Source: Bradyrhizobium sp. CCBAU 51765 (GTDB lineage Bacteria; Pseudomonadota; Alphaproteobacteria; Rhizobiales; Xanthobacteraceae). Taken from it: DNA of 64,000 nt. A program made the position numbers and the translations under genes. The stretch spans positions 2,283,001-2,347,000 of the forward strand of contig NZ_CP030038.1 of assembly GCF_015291725.1 (NCBI RefSeq). Reading direction: 5' to 3'. Shown one piece after another: positions 57,758 through 64,000 of the stretch (the stretch's first letter is position 1; each line of letters opens with the position of its first letter). Below the pieces are notes generated by a model. That model made no database searches, was not told the origin of the DNA, and worked only from the letters and a program-made list of their open reading frames with translations.

Positions 57758-58149
57758 GCCGGCATCGCAATTTTTCGCGTGATCGGAGAAAGATATCGAC
57801 CCGAGGCGGGGTTGTAAGGAATCGCTGAACTGGAGTGCGATGCGGTTAAGTTGAATCGTCATATGCTAGGTGGCGAAGCGTCCGCCAAAAGGCTCGGCTA
57901 CGATTAGCCAATAACTGAACTGTAGTCTGAAATGAGTCAGCCTTCGCGTGTGATCGCTTTGGAGATAAGCAGTCTCGACAAGCGTTCGATGCCTACGCCT
58001 AGACCTTCACGTCTATCCGACGAATAGGCAGCTACCGTGCTTACGGCAGGGGCGCGCGGGCTTGCGACGATAAGGTTCAACCAACGCCCATCACCCGCGG
58101 GATTCTCGCAGCCGGCAGTGTTCCATATTGGTGGGCGTATGCCGGTGTT
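57758..58149. other. Intergenic region, no gene supported
   Basis: A 392-bp gap between the DeoR and MarR genes (convergent). A minus-strand frame around 57960-58100 has some coding-like composition but matches nothing I can name; it may be a decayed gene. No terminator hairpin with a T-run was found. Confidence 0.35.
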
Positions 58150-58635
58150 TCACTCTCTAAGGAATGTTTTCCAGTCGCGCGCGCGTATTCGCGTCTCCAG
58201 CTGCTGGTCGATCTTGTCGAGGCTCTGGCGAAGCATTGCGATCTCTCGTTCGTCGAGTGCAGCGACGAGTTCGCGCTCAACCCGAGTCGAGAACGTCTCG
58301 ATATCCCTATAGATCCTACGGCCTTGCGCAGTGAGGCGCAGGCTGACGCGGCGTCGATCGTCCTTGTCGATGTCTCGACGGATCAAGCCTCGACGAACCA
58401 GGAGCTCGATAGCCCGGGCGACCTTGAAGGCATCAGAAGATGTAAGGTTGGCAAGCTGCTTTGCCGTAATCGGCTCGTAGCGGGCAATGACAGCAAGGCT
58501 GCGCCAAGCCGGCATCGTGAGATCATGCCGGTCCTTGTACATCTGGGCGACGTAGTTGCCCAATCGTGCAGCGATAAGACTGAATCTGTAGCCAATCCAG
58601 TGCTCGAGCGGGATCGCAGGTTCTTTGCTCTTCAT
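58150..58635 (-). CDS. MarR-family transcriptional regulator
   Basis: A 161-residue winged-helix regulator: LTMPAWRSLAVIARYEPITAKQLANLTSSDAFKVARAIELLVRRGLIRRDIDKDDRRRVSLRLTAQG has the recognition helix and the DxRR wing of MarR proteins. It is divergent from the Rieske oxygenase operon. Two perfect inverted repeats in the shared gap are suitable operators. MarR proteins beside aromatic catabolic operons typically release DNA on binding an aromatic acid or its CoA ester. Confidence 0.93.
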   Translation of the reverse strand: MKSKEPAIPLEHWIGYRFSLIAARLGNYVAQMYKDRHDLTMPAWRSLAVIARYEPITAKQLANLTSSDAFKVARAIELLVRRGLIRRDIDKDDRRRVSLRLTAQGRRIYRDIETFSTRVERELVAALDEREIAMLRQSLDKIDQQLETRIRARDWKTFLRE

Positions 58636-58745
58636 GGACAGGGAGGCGGCCTCGGCTCGCGATTCGGAATCTGGCGGGAACTATAACGATGCTCATTCCC
58701 AGACTCAACGAAGCGCCGCCGAAGCGTACGACGCGCGCAATGTCA

Positions 58746-58773
58746 TTGACGTAAATCAAAATACTTGCATAAT
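58746..58773 (+). promoter_or_regulatory. Candidate promoter of the Rieske catabolic operon
   Basis: TTGACG (58746-58751) and CATAAT (58768-58773) are spaced 16 bp apart. The -10 overlaps the first inverted repeat. The -35 lies in TTGACGTAAATCAA (58746-58759), which resembles an FNR/FixK box (TTGA-N6-TCAA). Both readings rest on pattern only. Confidence 0.5.
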
Positions 58774-58777
58774 GCAA
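58765..58777. promoter_or_regulatory. MarR operator 1 (perfect palindrome)
   Basis: TTGCAT-A-ATGCAA is a perfect inverted repeat that covers the candidate -10 element. The TTGCAT half-site is common for MarR proteins. Confidence 0.65.
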
Positions 58778-58790
58778 CAAATTCTAAAAA

Positions 58791-58805
58791 TTGCGCGGTG
58801 CGCAA
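58791..58805. promoter_or_regulatory. MarR operator 2 (perfect palindrome)
   Basis: TTGCGC-GGT-GCGCAA is a second perfect inverted repeat, with the same TTGC...GCAA outline, centred 27 bp from the first and just before the ribosome binding site of the oxygenase gene. A block there would stop transcription or early elongation. Confidence 0.6.
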
Positions 58806-58827
58806 ACGGCTGCAAGGGAGGATCTCC

Positions 58828-60156
58828 ATGTCCAAGGCAACGGATGGCCATGATCTCACGCGCGTCGGGCCGGGCACGGTGATGGGCGAGCTGATGCGGC
58901 AATATTGGCTTCCCGCTGCACTTTCGTCAGAGCTGAAAGCAGACGGAGACCCGATGCGGCTCATGCTGCTCGGGGAGGCCCTGATCGCATTTCGCGATAG
59001 CTCGGGCCGGGTCGGCGTCCTCGACCACCAGTGCCCGCATCGTTGCGCCTCCCTGTTTCTGGGGCGAAACGAGGAGGGGGGTATTCGCTGCGTCTATCAC
59101 GGCTGGAAGTTTGATGTGGACGGGCGATGCCTGGAGATGCCGAACGTGCCGCCGCCTCAGGATTTCAAGGAGAAGGTGCGAGCCAAGAGCTACAAGGTGC
59201 AGGAAGTCGCGGGCCTCATCTGGGTCTATATGGGCGCCCGCGAGCAGCCCCCCGCGCTTCCGATGCATGAGGCGCTGTTCGTGCCCGAGGAGGATCTGAC
59301 CGTTACCATCCTGCAGCGGGAAGCCAATTGGCTGCAGGGATTAGAAGGCGATATCGATACCTCGCATTTTGGCTTCCTTCATGCCGGCCACGTGAAGGCC
59401 GAGGACTTCGAGGAGGGGCATCCGGCGCGCCACACGGTCGCCAATCGCGCCCCGGAATACAAGGTCGCGGACACCGAATGGGGGACCATGTACGGAGCGT
59501 ACCGGCCGGAGTCTGATGGAAAGATTCATTGGCGGATGGCGCATTTCTCGCTGCCGTTCTGGACCCAGACGCCGAATGCAGACTTTGCCGACCACGTCGT
59601 TGCGAAAGCCTGGGTGCCAATGGACGACACCCACACGATGCTGATTTCGATCTATGGCGGGCGCGGGAAGGGCGCGACGTATTCGACCTCGAAGCTGAAG
59701 TCCGGATCTGGAATCGGCGGTGCCGAGCCATTGGACTATCTGCCCAATAGCACCGACTGGTTCGGCCGCTGGCGTGCGGTGCAGAACGTGGGTAACGACT
59801 GGCAGATCGACCGCGAGGCACAGCGCTCCAATCGCATCTATACCGGTATCCGCAACATCGTGATGCAGGACCAGGCCGTCAGCGAGAGCATGGGGCCGAT
59901 TGTCGATCACACCAAGGAGCATCTGGCACCCAGCGACATCATGATCTCGCGCACGCGCCGCCGGCTGCTCAACACTGCCCGCGCGCTTGCCGAGAGCGGA
60001 ACCGTGCCGCCGGGCGTGGACGATGCCGAGGTGTTCTGGAAAGCGCGTGCCGGTTCGTTCTACGCCGACGCAAATTCCGACTGGCTCGATGCTTACCGGG
60101 AGCAGCTAAAGGGGGCGGTCCGCTGGCCGGCGCCAGGCCAACAAGCCGCGGAGTAG
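58828..60156 (+). CDS. Rieske-type aromatic ring-hydroxylating oxygenase, large subunit
   Basis: A 442-residue oxygenase of the phthalate-dioxygenase/VanA-like group. The Rieske 2Fe-2S ligands are C69, H71 (CPHRCA), C88 and H91 (CVYHGW). The mononuclear Fe site is in DIDTSHFGFLHAGH, with H180 and H185 plus nearby Asp. Such enzymes hydroxylate or O-demethylate aromatic acids. AGGGAGG precedes the ATG at 58828. A Rieske ferredoxin encoded at the end of the operon is the likely electron donor; no reductase is in the window. Confidence 0.93.
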   Translation: MSKATDGHDLTRVGPGTVMGELMRQYWLPAALSSELKADGDPMRLMLLGEALIAFRDSSGRVGVLDHQCPHRCASLFLGRNEEGGIRCVYHGWKFDVDGRCLEMPNVPPPQDFKEKVRAKSYKVQEVAGLIWVYMGAREQPPALPMHEALFVPEEDLTVTILQREANWLQGLEGDIDTSHFGFLHAGHVKAEDFEEGHPARHTVANRAPEYKVADTEWGTMYGAYRPESDGKIHWRMAHFSLPFWTQTPNADFADHVVAKAWVPMDDTHTMLISIYGGRGKGATYSTSKLKSGSGIGGAEPLDYLPNSTDWFGRWRAVQNVGNDWQIDREAQRSNRIYTGIRNIVMQDQAVSESMGPIVDHTKEHLAPSDIMISRTRRRLLNTARALAESGTVPPGVDDAEVFWKARAGSFYADANSDWLDAYREQLKGAVRWPAPGQQAAE

Positions 60157-60160
60157 CGTG

Positions 60161-61213
60161 ATGTCTCCGTCCGATCGGAATAGCCGTTTCTCGATCTCTC
60201 GTCGCGCGGCCTTGCTGGGACTGGCGGGCGGCGCTGCAATGCTCGCAGCGATCGATCGCGCGCGTGCGGAAGACGAGTGGCAGAAAATCGTCACGGCGGC
60301 CAAGAAGGAAGGCCACGTGGTGCTCTATAGCGCCTTTGTCGGTCTTGCCACGCACCAGGAGCTGAAGAAGGACTTCGAGGCGACATACGGAATCACGGTC
60401 GATATTCTGGAAGCGCGAGCGAGCGAGGTGCGCGAGCGTATCCGCATCGAACAGGCGGCGGGACGCTTTGCGGCAGACGTCTCGGAGAACGGGCGAACCA
60501 CGACGACGCTGCAGATCGCGCAGGACCACGTCTTCGAGCCTTACGGGCCGCTGCCGAGCACCGGTCGCCTGAAGAGCGAATTCAAAAACGACGAGATCCG
60601 CCTGCCCGTATTCGCCATCATTTATGGCATTCTGGTCAACACGCGACTGGTCAAGCCGGAGGATGAGCCAAAGAGCTGGCTCGATCTCATCGATCCGCGC
60701 TGGAAGGGCAAGATCCTCAGCGACGATTTTCGCGCGCTCGGCGGGGGCGGGGTTCTGTTCTATGTCCTGATGGAAAAATTCGGTCGCGATTTCATGGAGA
60801 AGCTTGCCAGGCAGGACCTCAAGTTCAGCCGCGAGATTCCCGCCAACGAGCGCCGCATCGCGCGCGGCGAGCTTCCGATCTATCTGCCGGACAGCCTGAC
60901 GTCGATCCCGGGACTGAAGGGATTGCCGGTCAAGCTCGTGGCGCCGAAGGAAGGGCTCCCCTACATCGGCTACGATCTGGCTCTGCTGAAGAACGCGCCG
61001 CATCCGAACGCTGCCCGCCTCCTGATGGAACACTATCTGGGCAAGAAGATGCAGCAGAGTTTCGCCGATCTCGGGCTGCTGCCGGTCACAACGGACACGC
61101 AATCGCAGCTGGATTCGGCGGTTGCCGAACTTGAAAAGAGCAAGCTGCTCGGCACGACCGATGCCACGCAGATGGACAAGATGCTCGCGCTGGCGCGGGA
61201 GGTCTTCCCGTAA
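60161..61213 (+). CDS. Extracellular solute-binding protein (Fe/polyamine/thiamine-type fold)
   Basis: A 350-residue periplasmic binding protein with a Tat-like signal (SISRRAALLGLAGGAAML, residues 12-29). The pattern VTAAKKEGHVVLYSAF...KDFEATYGITVDIL is that of AfuA/PotD-class receptors, which in catabolic operons often carry organic compounds rather than iron. GGAG lies 7 bases before the ATG at 60161. It follows the oxygenase gene by 4 bp. Permease genes may follow beyond the window. Confidence 0.88.
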   Translation: MSPSDRNSRFSISRRAALLGLAGGAAMLAAIDRARAEDEWQKIVTAAKKEGHVVLYSAFVGLATHQELKKDFEATYGITVDILEARASEVRERIRIEQAAGRFAADVSENGRTTTTLQIAQDHVFEPYGPLPSTGRLKSEFKNDEIRLPVFAIIYGILVNTRLVKPEDEPKSWLDLIDPRWKGKILSDDFRALGGGGVLFYVLMEKFGRDFMEKLARQDLKFSREIPANERRIARGELPIYLPDSLTSIPGLKGLPVKLVAPKEGLPYIGYDLALLKNAPHPNAARLLMEHYLGKKMQQSFADLGLLPVTTDTQSQLDSAVAELEKSKLLGTTDATQMDKMLALAREVFP

Positions 61214-61303
61214 AGCCAGGATCGTTGGCCGAGCGTCGTGATATTCGAAAAGCCGCAAGTCAAAAGTCGGCGTTGCAAGCGAAACGGGATGATGGGAGAG
61301 CGC

Positions 61304-62428
61304 ATGGCAGGGAATAGCCTCGGCACCGATCGCGCCAAGAGATTCGCGGGCGCAATTGACTGCGATCTCCATCCCGCCGTTCCGGGGATGAACGTTCTGC
61401 TTCCCTATCTCGATGACTATTGGCGCGAGATGATCACGGTCCGCGCGCTCGACCGTCTCAACCTGAGCCTCACCAGCTATCCCCAGAACGCGCCGCTGTC
61501 CTGCCGGCCGGACTGGGCGCTCGAGGACGGAAAGAAGCCGGGCTCGTCGCTGAAGGCAATGCAGGAGCATGTGCTTGATCGCTACCAGTCTGGTCACGGC
61601 ATCCTCAATTGCCTGTACGGCGCCCAGGTGTTCCACAGCGAAGACATGGCGGCGGCCTTCTGCCGAGCGACCAACGATTGGATTCGCGACGAATGGCTGA
61701 GCCGCGATTGCCGGCTTCGGGCCTCGATTGTGATACCCGCCCACAATACCGAGATGGCGGTCGCCGAAATCGAGCGGCGTGCCGATGATTTCCGTTTTGT
61801 GCAGATCCTGATGCTTGTCTCGGGAGAACTGACCCTCGGCCGGCGTCAGAACTGGCCGATCTACAGATTGGCGGAACGCCTGGGGCTGCCGATCGGCATT
61901 CACGCGGGCAGCGCCTATCGATGTGCACCGACGCCGGTGGGGTGGCCGTCACATTATGTCGAAGACTACATCGCCCAATCGGCAGCCTTCGAAACGCAGC
62001 TGCAAAGCATGATTGCTGAAGGCGTGTTCGCCAAGTTTCCAGATCTGAAGGTCGTGGCCATCGAGTCCGGCCTGACCTGGCTCAGCGGCTACATCTGGCG
62101 TGCCGACAAGACCTGGAAGGGGGTTCGCGCCGAAGTGCCATGGGTGACGAAGGCGCCATCGGAGATCATTCGTAGTCACGTTCGCTTCACCGTGCAGCCG
62201 ATCGATGCCGCCGACGAACGCGAGGCGATCGCGCGGCTGGTCGATCACATGAAGTCGGACAGCCTTTTCCTGTTCTCGACCGACTATCCGCACTGGCAGT
62301 TCGACGAAGATGCGGCCCTTCCGCCGGGACTTCCCGACGAACTGTTCCGCAAGATCGTGAGCGAGAACGCGCTCGCCACCTATCCGCGCTTGTCGAAGGC
62401 CAATCAGATCATGGAGATTGCGCTATGA
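61304..62428 (+). CDS. Amidohydrolase-2 family protein, copy 1
   Basis: A 374-residue member of the ACMSD/gamma-resorcylate decarboxylase-related amidohydrolase-2 group. The N-terminal metal motif is IDCDLHPAV rather than the usual DxHxH. GIHAGS and FSTDYPHWQF provide the later His and Asp ligands. The family contains hydrolases and non-oxidative decarboxylases or aldolase-type enzymes. I chose the ATG at 61304 after GGGAG. It is translationally coupled (ATGA) to copy 2, suggesting a heteromeric or sequential role. Confidence 0.88.
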   Translation: MAGNSLGTDRAKRFAGAIDCDLHPAVPGMNVLLPYLDDYWREMITVRALDRLNLSLTSYPQNAPLSCRPDWALEDGKKPGSSLKAMQEHVLDRYQSGHGILNCLYGAQVFHSEDMAAAFCRATNDWIRDEWLSRDCRLRASIVIPAHNTEMAVAEIERRADDFRFVQILMLVSGELTLGRRQNWPIYRLAERLGLPIGIHAGSAYRCAPTPVGWPSHYVEDYIAQSAAFETQLQSMIAEGVFAKFPDLKVVAIESGLTWLSGYIWRADKTWKGVRAEVPWVTKAPSEIIRSHVRFTVQPIDAADEREAIARLVDHMKSDSLFLFSTDYPHWQFDEDAALPPGLPDELFRKIVSENALATYPRLSKANQIMEIAL

Positions 62429-63531
62429 GCATCGTCGATGTGGAGCGAGAGCAAGGGGCGAAATACAAGCTCAAAGTCATCGATTGCGATATCCATCCGG
62501 CCATGACGTCCTGGAAGGAAGTTCATCCTTATCTGGAGCAGCGGTGGATCGAGCATCTGACGGTGTACGGCAGCCATCTGCGCCACGCCTTTTCGGAGGC
62601 GCTGTCGCATCCGCGAATGTCGCCCGATGCGGCCCGGGTCGATGCCTATCCGGAGGAGGGTGGTCCCCCGGGGTCGAGCCTGGACATGCTGCAGAAGCAG
62701 CACCTCGATCCGAACGGGGTTGAGATCGGGATGCTGATTCCCTTGCGCTGGAATCCGGGCAGCCAGCGCAATCTCGATCTCGGCGTCGCGCTGACACGGG
62801 CGATGAATACCTGGCAGGTCGAGCGCTGGATCAGGAACGAACCGCGGCTACGCGCCTCCGTCCTCGTCGCGCAGGAGGACACAGAAGGCGCGGTCGCCGA
62901 AATCGATGCTCGCGGCGGCGACCCCAACTTCACGCAGATACTTCTCCTGCCGCGCACCGACGAGCCGCTCGGACGGCGGCGCTACTGGCCGATTTTCGAG
63001 GCGGCCGTGCGCAATGACCTTCCGATCACCATTCACGTCGGCGGCACCGGAGGCCACCCATCGACCTCCGGCGGCTGGTCCTCCTATTACATGGAAGAGC
63101 ACAACATGGTCGCGCAGGCGATGCAGGCGGTGCTGGCGAGCCTCGTGTTCGAGGGCGTATTCGAGCGCTTCCCCAAACTGCGGGTCGTGATCATGGAGGG
63201 CGGTCTCGGCTGGATACCCTCGTTCTGCGCTCGCATGGACAAGAACTGGAGCAGGATGCGGAGCGAGGTGCCGAACGTGCAGCGGCCGCCGTCCGAATAC
63301 GTCCGCGAACATGTGTGGTTCACGACGCAGCCGATGGAGGAACCGGGAAGCTCGGCCGCGCTGCTCGACCTGTTCGATCGGATCGGGTGGGATCGGCTGC
63401 TGTTTGCTACAGATTATCCGCACTGGGATTTCGACGATCCGCGCACCGCGTTCAAGACGAATCTGACGGAGGCGCAGCGCCATCAGCTGCTCTACGGCAA
63501 CGCCCGTCATTTCTACGGGCTCGACAAATGA
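62425..63531 (+). CDS. Amidohydrolase-2 family protein, copy 2
   Basis: A 368-residue paralogue of copy 1. VIDCDIHPAM is the N-terminal metal motif, ITIHVGG and FATDYPHWDFDDP follow, and the end NARHFYGL is typical for the family. Start and stop overlap the neighbours by 4 nt each. Together with the Rieske oxygenase it probably degrades an aromatic or related compound by hydrolysis or decarboxylation after hydroxylation. Confidence 0.9.
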   Translation: MSIVDVEREQGAKYKLKVIDCDIHPAMTSWKEVHPYLEQRWIEHLTVYGSHLRHAFSEALSHPRMSPDAARVDAYPEEGGPPGSSLDMLQKQHLDPNGVEIGMLIPLRWNPGSQRNLDLGVALTRAMNTWQVERWIRNEPRLRASVLVAQEDTEGAVAEIDARGGDPNFTQILLLPRTDEPLGRRRYWPIFEAAVRNDLPITIHVGGTGGHPSTSGGWSSYYMEEHNMVAQAMQAVLASLVFEGVFERFPKLRVVIMEGGLGWIPSFCARMDKNWSRMRSEVPNVQRPPSEYVREHVWFTTQPMEEPGSSAALLDLFDRIGWDRLLFATDYPHWDFDDPRTAFKTNLTEAQRHQLLYGNARHFYGLDK

Positions 63532-63941
63532 CCCGCCACATCGTTGCCACGGTCGATCAAATCCCCCCGGGTGAGCGCATGCTGGTGACCATCGGCAACC
63601 GGGAAATCGGCATCTTCAACGTGGCCGGCGAATATTTTGCCGTCGGGAACCGCTGCCCCCACAACGGCGCGTCTCTGTGCAAGGGGCGGATCGTCGGCCT
63701 GGTCGAAGCCCGCGAGCCGGGCTCCTACCAGTTCAGTCGGCGCGGCGAACTCGTGCGGTGTCCCTGGCACGGCTGGGAGTTCGATCTTCGCACCGGCAAG
63801 TCGCGCTGCGAGCCAGATCGGACCAGGGTGCGCAGCTACGAGGCGAAGGTCGAGCCGGGCGCAGTCCTGACTGACGATACGCTCAGGGCTGAAACATTTC
63901 CGGTCTCGATCGACCGGCAATACGTCGTCGTGGACGTCTGA
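63528..63941 (+). CDS. Rieske 2Fe-2S ferredoxin-like protein
   Basis: A 137-residue soluble Rieske protein. Ligands are C43 and H45 (CPHNGA) and C78 and H81 (CPWHGWEF). An insertion of about 15 residues separates the two motifs compared with short BphF/NirD-type ferredoxins. It is the likely electron carrier for the oxygenase at the start of the operon. The start overlaps copy 2 of the amidohydrolase by 4 nt. Confidence 0.92.
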   Translation: MTRHIVATVDQIPPGERMLVTIGNREIGIFNVAGEYFAVGNRCPHNGASLCKGRIVGLVEAREPGSYQFSRRGELVRCPWHGWEFDLRTGKSRCEPDRTRVRSYEAKVEPGAVLTDDTLRAETFPVSIDRQYVVVDV

Positions 63942-63986
63942 CAGCCGCTATGGGGTGGATCAAACGAATTGGTGGGAGGAGAGGTC

Positions 63987-64000
63987 ATGCGAATGCTGCT
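63987..64000 (+). CDS. Start of the next gene (cut by window end)
   Basis: An ATG at 63987 is preceded by GGGAGGAGAGG, a strong ribosome site, 45 bp after the ferredoxin stop. Only MRML is visible, so no identity can be given. The spacing suggests the operon continues. Confidence 0.6.

Noticed and set aside
59969..61903. 644-codon minus-strand frame across the catabolic operon
   Set aside because: It runs opposite three well-supported genes and has no recognisable domain.

Overview
The window is GC-rich DNA from an alphaproteobacterium, most likely a Bradyrhizobium or close Rhizobiales relative. This is inferred from three things: the gene families present (TRAP and Liv-type binding proteins, DUF992, DUF6894 and HdeD proteins, a LeuA leader), the many intergenic palindromes typical of that group, and the island at a tRNA-Lys gene. 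No marker gene fixes the species.

Left part (1-30.3 kb, ordinary chromosome). In order it holds: the 3' end of a type-B carboxylesterase whose serine nucleophile position reads Asp; a DODA-type dioxygenase; a SemiSWEET transporter; the glgC-glgA glycogen pair; a Gly/Tyr-rich secreted protein; and a sulfonate-type sulfur cluster (6.4-14.0 kb) with three binding proteins, permease, ATPase, an acyl-CoA-dehydrogenase-like flavoenzyme and an SsuD-like monooxygenase. After these come a frameshifted CmcJ-like gene, an RlpA-like protein, a Gfo/Idh/MocA oxidoreductase, a Liv-type binding protein, a short UvrA paralogue, an FAD oxidoreductase, an SMP-30 protein, and a divergent LysR/SDR pair. The part ends with leuA behind a leucine-rich leader peptide, an orphan TRAP binding protein and a Spy/CpxP-like protein.

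Genomic island (30,325-51,457). tRNA-Lys(CTT) is intact at 30,295-30,370. Its last 46 bases are repeated exactly at 51,412-51,457. The 21-kb segment between the copies starts with a 5'-truncated tyrosine recombinase pointing at the tRNA. The cargo is an amidohydrolase, a GntP-type permease, a urea transporter and a full urease operon (ureABCEFGD). Beyond it lie HdeD, DUF992, AI-2E, Bax-inhibitor-1 and DUF1269 membrane or envelope genes, then a HisKA_3 sensor kinase with two NarL/FixJ-type response regulators. A fragment of a third regulator lies at the other end. Urea import, ammonia release and HdeD suggest an acid or nitrogen-stress island; several of its promoters share short motifs.

Right part (51.5-64 kb). 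An IS630-family element sits just upstream of a kdgT-dtnK-pdxA2-deoR locus for four-carbon sugar acids (threonate/erythronate type). The kinase gene carries an in-frame TAG. The last region is a divergent MarR/catabolic operon: a Rieske oxygenase, a periplasmic binding protein, two amidohydrolase-2 enzymes and a Rieske ferredoxin, continuing past the window. Its promoter contains two perfect inverted repeats, probable MarR operators, and an FNR/FixK-like box. The substrate is unknown; this cluster and the urease island are the most interesting systems here.
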